NCBI GenBank assembly: GCA_028829895.1
Contig: CM054179.1
Location: 37,447,117-37,511,116 of the forward strand
Length of the DNA stretch: 64,000 nt
Reading direction: 5' to 3'
From: Sinotaia quadrata
Lineage: Eukaryota; Mollusca; Gastropoda; Architaenioglossa; Viviparidae
Numbering within the stretch: the first letter of the stretch is position 1; each line of letters opens with the position of its first letter. The notes under the pieces are model-generated. The model had not been told where the DNA came from. It ran no database searches and saw nothing but the letters and a program-made list of their open reading frames with translations. Both the position numbers and the translations under genes were made by a program. Below, piece by piece: positions 15,301 to 26,900 of this stretch.

Positions 15301-18300
15301 CCTGACTGTCCTCACGAGATGAAAGATGCGCGTAAACAATCTTCCATTGACACTTCCAGTAAGCCAAACGAGCACAAGTTTGATAAACATAAACAGAATG
15401 CATTCAAATCCGTGTTCTAAGCTACAGCAGCAAAAAGCTAAGAAAGCATCGAACCAAATGGTGTTGTGCAGCGTAAGATCAAACATTACTAAAATTATGA
15501 GTGTAAAATGTTCCAGTCGTCCTAAGTAGTTAAATCATCTAAGTGAATTGTATCACCAGTAATAGTAATTAAATTACACTTAAATGAACATTTATCACTA
15601 ATAGTTAAATCAAACCTACGTAAACATTAAACAAATTAAATCACACCTAAGTGAACGATATCACCAGGATTAAATCACACCTAAGTGAACGATATCACCA
15701 GGATTAAATCACGCCTAAGTGAACGATATCACCAGGATTAAATCACACCTAAGTGAACAGTACCAACAGTAGTTAATCTTGAGGAAATCTTTAGAATATC
15801 GAATGTAGTTTTGTCACGTTCAGTACTTTGATGCTAACACTCTGTGACCACACAGTAGTCTGCCTAATGCTGTTGGTCAACATAAGGCTGGTTTTAAAGC
15901 ATGTTTGGTGTCGCCACCCACCTCTCCGGCACGAGGGGAGGGTGGTGGCTTGTCGACGCCACGTAGGACTTGCATAAAGAGTATTACAAATCTGCACACA
16001 GAATACCAAGATGGTTGTTTGGCTCGAATTTTATTCTGCGTGTAGGTTACATATTGCCGACATGTTTGCAAGTGTGCTTGCATACGGGTAGAGGTGAAGT
16101 GTAGACGGCACAGACGACACAACGTATAACAACGACAGCAACCACTCTTTCGAAACCATAGACAGAGGAAAGCCTCAGCTCCCTGGAACCCAAATACAGT
16201 AGCCTTCGCTGCCACTTATATTTCATATAAGATAAACATAAATAGCGATAGACAAACGTAAATGCATTGTCGTATGATTTTATGTCGTTTATTTTACAAT
16301 TGTATTAATATGTCTTTTAAAATTTCTTTGCTAGGCAATGTTATAAAAGTCGGTTTTATTATCTAAACTCTTGGATTATTCTGCATGCAATGGCGTTAAG
16401 AGTAAATTTACTAACAATTATGGGCACCGTTTTTCTTTACAGATTCCCACGCTGTGCAACCCCGACCCTCCATTCTTAAGAAAACAGGTAAGATTAAACT
16501 TCTAATAATTGTTACATATTGTGTTTCACAATGACGCTGATCAACCAAACTACATTATTAGTAATGTATACTTTTTCCTGCTTTAATGTTACAGAAATAT
16601 AGAGTATCATAAAATTATGTAGTTGGAACTGACGTAAAATAGAACTGTCAGTAATCGGCAGAGAACACCACACTTGCGTATTTATCAAGACTCCAATTAG
16701 TAATCACCAGATAGTAAACATCAATGATCTTTACTACACAGTCATTAGTAATCACCAGATAGTAAACATCAACGATCTTTACTACACAGTCATTAGTAAT
16801 CACCAGATAGTAAACATCAACGATCTTTACTACACAGTCATTAGTAATCACCAGATAGTAAACATCAACGATCTTTACTACACAGTCATTAGTAATCACC
16901 AGAAAGTAAACATCAACGATCTTTACTACACAGTCATTAGTAATCACCAGATAGTAAACATCAATGATCTTTACTACACAGTCATTAGTAATCACCAGAT
17001 AGTAAACATCAATGATCTTTACTACACAGTCATTAGTAATCACCAGATAGTAAACATCAACGATCTTTACTACACTGCCATTAGTAATCACCAACGATCT
17101 TTTCTACACTGCCATTAGTAATCACCAACGATCTTTTCTATACTGTCATTGATAATCACAGAATTTCACAGCGGAATATTTCCCTAACATATGTTTCGGT
17201 CGTGAGAAAGAAAACATTTAGAGACCAATAATCGTAAAGTATGGACCAGTATTTGTATCAAACATCCTAAATGAATCAATGCAAATGTTACAAAATCACT
17301 GCAAAAAGATCTCTAACTGAATCAGTGAAAACGGTCTCTTAATTTGTCAATACAAAATGTCTCTAAGTCAATGCAAAATTTTCTAAATAAATGCATACAA
17401 ATATCTCTCAATGCATCCACACACATATCTCTCAATTAGTCAATAAAAGTCTCTCAATGAGTCCATACAAAAATCTCTCAATGAGTCCGTACAAAAATCT
17501 CTAAATGAGTCAATAAAATTGTCACTCAATGAGTCCGTACAAAAATCTCTAAATGAGTCAATAAAATTGTCACTCAATGAGTCCGTACAAAAATCTCTAA
17601 ATGAGTCAATAAAATTGTCTCTCAATGAGTCCATGCAAACATCTCTAAACTGAGTTTGAATGAAAAGTTTACTGCTCAACCACCAATTCTGAGAGTGTTC
17701 TAAATAAACATATATTTTAAAATATTCATTTACACCAAAGCACCAAAAGCTCATCATCATCACAGCATCACTATTACCATCACCATCTTGATGTAAGGGG
17801 ACTGTAGTTTGCTCTTTGTGCTAATTTCCAACAAGTAATATGGTAACTCGACCTTAGCATTTCTTGGTAATCTACTTTGTTGTGGTTCATAAATATGTCT
17901 CTAATTTAAAAAGTCACAAAATGTTTTGCTGATAAATTTACTGAGATAGGAAGTGAAATATGTAAATCAGCAATACAAGCGAAGTACAGCGAATGCTAAA
18001 CTATTCATCTACCCACACACACTCAGCACACCTTGAACATCATAATGTGAACCTAGCACTCTTTACTTAATCCGCTCGAGATAACTGATTTTGTTTTGAT
18101 TTTGTTTCATTGGTCCTGTTGTTGCCATCAGCATCATTAAAAAAGGAGAGCAGTTCAGTTGACTGGCGTAAGTAAACGTTGGATTATTGTAAACTGATAG
18201 TGCGTGTAGAAACTTAGTCACTATAGTAAACTGATAGTGCGTGTAGAAACTTAGTCACTATAGTAAACTGATAGTGCGTGTAGAAACTTAGTCACTATAG

Positions 18301-19983
18301 TATCACTTGTAATAATTTGTATAGCGCTTGCATTACATTTGAAGCACATATGTCCCGCATGTGGTACTTTTATAATGCCTGCTCTAGTACTTTGTAGGAC
18401 TTGTATACTTTAGTGGTGTGTAGGATTTGTATAGTTTTGTGGTGTGTAGTACTTTTGTAGGACTTGTATGGTTTTGTGGTGTGTAGTACTTTTGTAGGAC
18501 TTGTATGGTTTTGTGGTGTGTAGTACTTTTGTAGATAGAGTAGTACTTTTCGAGTACTGTGTAGTATTATCAATAGGATTATAGGGGCTTGTAGTACTTG
18601 TTGAAGTAAATGCAACAGTTTTATAATGATTGAAGTTCTTTCTAGTAATTGTTGTGTTCGTAGTTGTAATGGTATAGTAATGCTTAATGCAAGCCCGTTT
18701 GTAGTCTTTGTACTACTTTTGTAGTGGATGCAGTATTTTTGTAGTAATTAAGTATCCCCGTAGAACTTAAACCTGTTTGTAGCTCTTAGTAGTAGAAGTA
18801 GTAGTAGTAGTACTTTGTAGTACTTACGAAGTGCGTGTATGACTCGATATTTCATTTATAATGATTATAGTAATGTGTAGTACTCACACGGTAAATGAAT
18901 ACTTTTATAGCAATTATAGAATTTGCAGCACTTATACATCACTTGAAAACTATTTTCATTGCTTTTGTAATTTGTAGCAATTGTAAATTGAATCTTGTGT
19001 ACTTTTCACATATTTACAGTGTTTGTATTATTCTTTTAGTGCTCGCATTACGTTTTCAATATTTTTGTAAAGCTCGTAGCAACTCTATAATGTACATTTG
19101 CAGCACATTAGTAGTGCTTTTAACACTTTTTTTTATGGGTATAATACTTTCTAGTTCTCGTAGTAATTTATATAGCTAATAGTACGTTTTGAGTGTAATA
19201 CATAGTGCTAGTAGTACTATTGCAATTACTTGAACATTTAGTAGTAATGTGTAGTACAAACAGAGCTTTGAAGTGCTTTTATAACTCTCCTGCGTGTAGT
19301 ACTTCCATGTAATTTGTCGTTTTATAAGTTTTACTTATAGCATTGTAGTATTTTCGTAGTGCTTATAATAATAATTATAGTACTATATACTACTAGTCTT
19401 AATTTTGTGCTGACAGATTGTTCTGGTTAGCACTAGAGTGGCAGCATAGTACTCTTAATGACAGGTATATATTAGTTTCAGTAACATTACGATAGTAGTA
19501 GTATTAGTACTAGTACTAGTAGTAGTAGTAGTAGTAGTAGTAGTAATAGCAGCAGCAGTAGTATTATACAACTACAATTTTGAGTAGTTGCCTGAAGTTT
19601 GATGACCAGATTAGATTTAAAAAATAATTTACATTGTACAAGAGCCGCTTGCCTCTAGTGATAAAACGTATCAATTCTAATTATAATTATTCAGGTAGAA
19701 CTGATATAAGGTTATTTTCTTACAAATCTCATTTGAAGCAATCACAGGCCTACCTGTTGTCTTATTCAGAAAACAAGTCATCGTTTCGACTACACCAGCC
19801 AGTTCAAATTGGATGTGTTCACTCGATAGATGATAGCATTATTTTAATGTGAGACTGAGATTTGGTAGTGGGCATAATTATAACAATAATGCGGTAAGAT
19901 TAGCAGAGAAAAGAATGGAACAGAGGAAACTAGTTGTCTGGTCATCAGCCGTGCCCCCAACGGTCGACAAGACTAAGGGTTAC

Positions 19984-20048
<65 letters not shown>

Positions 20049-20786
20049 ATTACAGTAATTTTATAAACGTATTTTTTAACAATCGACAAGAGTCAAGAGT
20101 CATTGCTTGTGATCATTAAATGTAGAGTTGGTTTCTCTTCTGGAATAAAACCAAGCAAAAACACAAACATCCTTAAAATAGCACCATTCCCTTTATTAAT
20201 ATAGTAGATATATGACTGAAGGTACAGCATTAGTTACAGAAACTTAATGATGAATCATTATGTTTGTACCTTTATTTTGCATTTTGCTTTAGCCGAAAGG
20301 AAATTGGTATTCTGTTGTATTTTAGCAGTCTCTTAAATATTTTCATTTCAGCTCCAATTCGGCTCGGCTCTAGCGTTGATCGTAAGTAAAGAGAGGCTGT
20401 ATGGTGTCTGTCAACCTAGTCTTTATTGTTAGCTCTCTATAAACATGATACTAAAGCAAAACCGAACAAAATTAAAATTAAATGTAAGTTAAATATGACA
20501 AAAGTATTATCTCTCTGTAGATATTTCCAATACACTGCATCATAATATGTAATAACATGAATTAAATTTTGAAGATTACAAATTTAGTTTCGATATTCTT
20601 TCTGTAGATATCATGGAGTGAAAAATATTACCGTTAATGTCCGTTGCGTTTGTTAATTATGCAATATTTAAAATTAATTATGAAATGCATTTAAAATTAA
20701 AATCATTGATTACTCTCTAATCAGATTCGAAATTATACATAAATAGTGTGTGTAAGGTATTATCAAGAAACACTTGTAAATGGCTC

Positions 20787-20878
<92 letters not shown>

Positions 20879-20905
20879 AAAGTCAGGTTACTTTACTGAG
20901 AAGAC

Positions 20906-20963
<58 letters not shown>

Positions 20964-23900
20964 GCTGTACGGTAAAAATGAAAGTGACATCACATCACTG
21001 ATCAATACTGTCAAGATCTGCAGTGAAGACATCAACATGAAATTCGGCCTTGAGAAATGTGGACGAATTGTCATCCAGAAAGGCAAGGTCAAAACAACAA
21101 AGGGCCTGCAATTCGACATCGGAAAAATCAATGATGTTTCAATAGAAAATGGATATAAGTATCTTGGGATACTACAACATCAAGAAAATATGCAGAGAGA
21201 AGTGAAGTCCAAAGTTAAGAGAGAATATGAAAAACGTGTTAGACAAGTCCTGAAATCCAAGCTAAATGGGGCGAACAAAATACAAGCCCTTAATGCATAC
21301 GCAATACCTGTAGTAAGCTACACTGGAGGTATCATAGATTGGACAGCAAATGAAATAAATGAACTGGACAGGAAAACAAGAAAACTACTCACAATACATA
21401 AAGCCTTACACCCAAAAGCAGACGTAGACAGACTCTATGTATCTCGAAAAATTGGAGGCCGAGGTCTCAAGAAAATTAAACATGTCATTGAAGGAGAAGT
21501 CATTGGCCTTGTGGACTACATCTGGAATAACAATAAAGATGATCCACTGATAGAATTAGTAAAAAGGAGTGGACTATTCCAACCACCAGAAACAGACAAA
21601 GAAACATGGAAGAAAACAACGAAGCAAGAACTAGCACATACCTGGAGACAGAAACCTCTACATGGCCAATATGTACGACAAGCAGACGAAATATCAACAA
21701 AGCAATCAACGTACAAATGGTTGAAAGAGGCAGGATTGAAAGCAGAAACAGAAGCACTCATAACAGCTGCACAAGATCAAGCACTCAACACCAAAGCACA
21801 CAAAACGAAAATCATGAAAATTTCAAATGATTCCAAATGTAGACTTTGCAAATCCATGGATGAGACAACAGAACACATACTATCTGGATGTCAGGTTCTG
21901 GCTGGAACAGAATACACCAAACGACACAATGAAGTGGCAAAACACATACATAGAAATCTGTGTGAGAACTATGGCATAAAAACCCCAGAAAGAACATGGA
22001 TGCATCAACCAGAAGCAGTCATCGAAACAGAAGAAGTCAAAATACTGTGGGACTTCGAGATAAGAACAGACCGGGTGATTCCTGCAAGACGACCAGACAT
22101 TGTAGTTCTCAATAAGACCAACAGAACAGTAACAATTATTGATGTCGCTGTTCCAAGTGATAGAAACATAAAAATAAAAGAAAGAGAAAAAATAGAAAAA
22201 TACCAAGACCTCAGATTAGAAATCCAGAGACTGTGGAATGTAAAAGCAGAAGTGATACCAATAGTGATAGGAGCCTTGGGGAACATAACATCAGAATTGG
22301 AAGGCTACCTGAATAAACTCCCTGGAAACCACAGAATCGCTCCACTACTCAAAGCAGCGCTCCTCGGAAGTGCCCACATCCTCCGTAAAACTTTGGATCT
22401 CCCAGAATCTTGGTAAGATTCCGAGACCTAGGATCTCAGCCGACAGTCAAACAGAAGTCGTGGAAAGAGACTGGATAATAATAATAATAATATGTTCGTT
22501 TGTTTGCAATTTTTCTTCGAACACTTTACTTATTACGCGGTTGCTTTTGTATATGATTTCATGGTCTGCAGCCAGTGAAATAATGTATAGCTTGCTATTA
22601 AACTGTTTTATATTAGTGTTACGACTTTTCATGGTCTGCAGCCAGTGAAATAATGTATAGCTTGCTATTAAACTGTTTTATATTAGTGTTACGACTTTTC
22701 ATGGTCTGCAGCCAATGAAATAATGTATAGCTTGTTATTAAACTGTTTTATATTAGTGTTTCGACTTTTCATGGTCTGTAGCCAATGAAATAATGTATAG
22801 CTTGCTATTACACTGTTTTATATTAGTGTTTCGACTTTTCATGGTCTGTAGCCAATGAAATAATGTATAGCTTGCTATTACACTGTTTTATATTAGTGTT
22901 ACGACTTTTCATGGTCTGTAGCCAATGAAATAATGTATAGCTTGCTATTAAACTGTTTTATATTAGTGTTACGACTTTTCATGGTCTGCAGCCAATGAAA
23001 TAATGTATAGCTTGCTATTAAATTGTTTTATATTAGTGTTACGACTTTTCATGGTCTGTAGCCAATGAAATAATGTATAGCTTGCTATTACACTGTTTTA
23101 TATTAGTGTTTCGACTTTTCATGGTCTGCAGCCAATGAAATAATGTATAGCTTGCTATTAAACTGTTTTATATTAGTGTTTCGACTTTTCATGGTCTGCA
23201 GCCAATGAAATAATGTATAGCTTGCTATTAAACTGTTTTATATTAGTGTTACGACTTTTCATGGTCTGCAGCCAATGAAATAATGTATAGCTTGCTATTA
23301 AACTGTTTTATATTATTGTAACGACTTTTCATGGTCTGCAGCCAATGAAATAATCTAGTGCTTGCTTTTAAACTGTTTTAGTGTAACGAAGTCTGCATCC
23401 AGTGAAATAATATATAGCTTACTATTAATCTATTTTGTATTTGTGTGTAACTAAATTCCATTGCTAAAAATTGAAAGTATATTTCCAATTTCCTTTTGAC
23501 TGCCGAGTACAATTCACTTTATTGAAAGCACGAAATATTACTACACTTCCAATTATCACCACATATATTGTTGCATTATTAGTGATTAATTTGAAAATGC
23601 ATGCAATTATATTTTAGAAATGAATAATATCGTAAGCCTTTGGCGTATACCTTTTGTAATTGTGTGTTTAAGCCTAAGAAACTGACCCAGATCGAGGCCA
23701 TGGAACTCTGCATACAAGTAAGATTCGGCGAGGCGGAAAGAAGTGTCCAACCGATGACTCAGTCTCAACATCCTGCTGTCTCAAAGAGAATAGGACATGG
23801 TTTGATCACCTTCATTCGTCTTGGCCTCGATCAGTTCAAGCACGCCCTCCTTTCTGTTTTTGATATAATTATGCACACGTCTTGGAAATATCGACTTACT

Positions 23901-26900
23901 TATTGGCCTCAATCAGTTCAAGCAAGCCCTCCTTTCTGTTTTTGATATAATTATGCACACGTCTTGGAAATATCCACTTACGTTTTTGATTATTATGCCA
24001 ACCCAATACAAGTTTTGTTCAAGAAGATTACTATGGTTTTATCTCACAAAGTCGTATGTCGGGTAAAGAGTACTCTGCAGTTTCCGGATCGAGGAATATT
24101 ATGCTCTTTCCCATTTCCTTTGTCGGACGGACATCTATAAATAGCAATACGGTTTATTATCTCATCATAAAGATAGTTTTGAACTATTCCATAACGTCAT
24201 ATCTATAAAGAGCCTAATTTTTGCTATGAATAGTCTTGTTAGATATAAAATATCATTATAATAATAGTTATAAATAACTCTGTATTTAAGGTTTCATCTA
24301 AGAATCACTATACATTGCCTATTTTTGAAGAATTCATTAAAAAGACGTTTATAAACAGCCAAGCATTTCAGTGTCTCGTCAAACATATTTAATACAACGA
24401 TCACTATGGACATATTTGGAATGCTTTATTACAACGATCGTTACAAATTGAGATATTTAGAATGATTTATTACAAAGATCGCTATACATTGACATGTTTA
24501 GAATGCTTTATCACAAAGATCGCTATAAAGAGCCTTAGCGTAATATATCACTGATGGACACAGTAATTCTTACAGCATCTGAATGTGATGGTGTCATTTG
24601 TGTCTACTGTCCGATCTGAGACTACTCTAGCAAATATTGTTTAGTCATCCATGATTCCTGCTGAGTGCGTTGCATGACATGTTTTGGAATGTTGGTTTGA
24701 TAACTCCTAGCAGACAGAAATAAATTTGAATGTGTCATTTGTTACCATTAATGAATGACGAACTCCTGAAAATTGTGAAAATCCCGTGATTGTTTACCAC
24801 TAACAGTATTCCAATGTTTATTTTGCTTTGCATAAATTGTATTTATACTCTTAATTTTCGTGTACATTAAACCAACGTGACTGCATATTTATTATTACAA
24901 AATGTGTGCGCGTTTTTATGTTTGCATGTGTATATAATTGTGTGTGCGTGTGTGTGCATGTGCCAAGCAAACAAAAGCAAACGGAAACTGTTGAAATATA
25001 TCAATTGTTATTAAAAAAACAAACAAAAAGAATGAAAGAAATGTGAAAGAAAGAAATTCTTTAAATGCTTTAAGTTTTACATTTAAATTCTTCTTAAAAT
25101 ATTCATATACAAATCATCTTTTCCTCTCACTCTTCTTCTTCTTTCTCTAACTTCACTCTCTCTTTTCTCTCTTTTGTTCTTTCTCTGATTCCACTCTCTC
25201 TTTCTCCTGTCTAGAAATCAATATGTAACAACAGGGACATGTGGACAATGTGTCATATACTTGTGTGTGATCTGTAAGACTGTTTATATTATACACGTTG
25301 AAAACAGTTAGTTCGGATTGTTACGGTAAGTGTTTGCACATTTTACAACGTTGAAAACAGTTAGTTCGGATTATTACGGTAAGTGTTTGCACATTTTACA
25401 ACGTTGAAAACAGTTAGTTCGGATTATTACGGTAAGTGTTTGCACATTTTACAACGTTGAAAACAGTTCGGAGTGTTACGGTAAGTGGGTGTACATTTTA
25501 TAACATTGAAATAAAATTGAGGTCATCTTAATAAAAGCTTGCAGATTTGATTAGTTAATTTTCCTCGTATAAATCATGAACATTCGACTATGGTGAGAAT
25601 TATTATTTATTTGCCCGAACTATTAATGTAAAGGTACATAACTATTGTAACTCTTTTCATTATTAATCTTTGGACATGTACAATAAATTTATATAATATA
25701 TATACTTTCTAACCATTAAATGATTCCGTTCACTCCACCCCACCCCCATCCTATTTGCACGCCCTAGATTTCACCCGCTTAATACACAGAAATTCGAAAT
25801 GTAAAATATTTAACAAGAATTTAATAGTAAATAAACATGATCAGTTTCGTCTTTAACAATACAACAGAAACTAAATCAAATTTACATAATATATCAATTA
25901 AAATAATAAAATGCAGTTAAATAGAAAATGTACATCTACGGATTTTTACACAATTCTTGTAACACTAAATACCAATCACTTCAAGATAATTTAATTTCAC
26001 AGTAGTCTACATCGACTTTGTAAAATGTCCGTTCTTATAATCCACCAGCTTACGGAACATAAACAACACAAACCACTCTTTATTCAAGTGTGATAAAGAC
26101 ACCCCCCCCCCATTTAATCAATATAGTGCTCTGCTAAATATGTATCTTCTCGAGCTAATACAGTTAGTTTGCAACATGATTTTTGTACGACTTCAAATTC
26201 ATAAATAATAGACAAACATAATCGTGATAACATATAAGTAAAACGGAAAATAGGATAGTCAACCAAAATACTTAAAGAAGTAGAGCAGTGTGGAAGTCAG
26301 GAGATCGGAAAGTGGGAGTATGAAGAGGAGCAGTGTGGAAATCAGGATATCGGAAAGTGGGAGTAAGAAGAGGAGCAGTGTGGAAATCAGGAGATCGGAA
26401 ACTGGAAGGAAAAGGTAGAGCAGTATGGAAGTTAGGAAATGGGAAACTAGAAGTGAAAAGAAGTGCAGAATGGAAGTCAGGAAATGGGAAATTGAAAGTA
26501 AAAAGAAGAGCAGTATAGAAGTCGGGAAATTGGAAACTGATAGTAAAAGGAAAAGCAGAATGGAAGACAGGAGATAAAAAAAACTGGAAGAACGCATATA
26601 CATCGTGCTGCAACTACAACAAAATCATCTTTCTTTCATAAAATCTTTTTCATGGATGTTTTTCTACCTTTCCTAAATATTATTTTACCAGTCTCTTAGG
26701 GTCATTATACATTAAAAGACATACTGTTTCTATTTCTCAACGTGGGAGTTTCTGAGACGTAATGTACCCTACATTCATGATAAAATTTAGGAGTCGACTT
26801 CACTCTGGTAAGCAGGTATTTCGAGGAGATATGCAAATTTGAATTTTTTTGACCCAGAAAAAATAGTGCCTAATATACAGGAAACAACATCCTACAGCAG

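Noticed and set aside
16648..17094. 148-residue minus-strand protein with 16-residue repeats
   Set aside because: It is produced by a 48 bp intronic minisatellite whose period is a multiple of three; no domain, splice or conservation support.
20746..20961. N-terminal extension of the LINE ORF through the GT and TAA repeats
   Set aside because: It translates only dinucleotide and trinucleotide repeats (CVCV and poly-N). The real coding sequence begins where RT homology starts, at about 20,962.
26259..26613. Overlapping 113-114 residue minus-strand proteins rich in Phe/Leu/Ser
   Set aside because: Both come from the 45 bp purine-rich repeat read in two frames; neither has other support.
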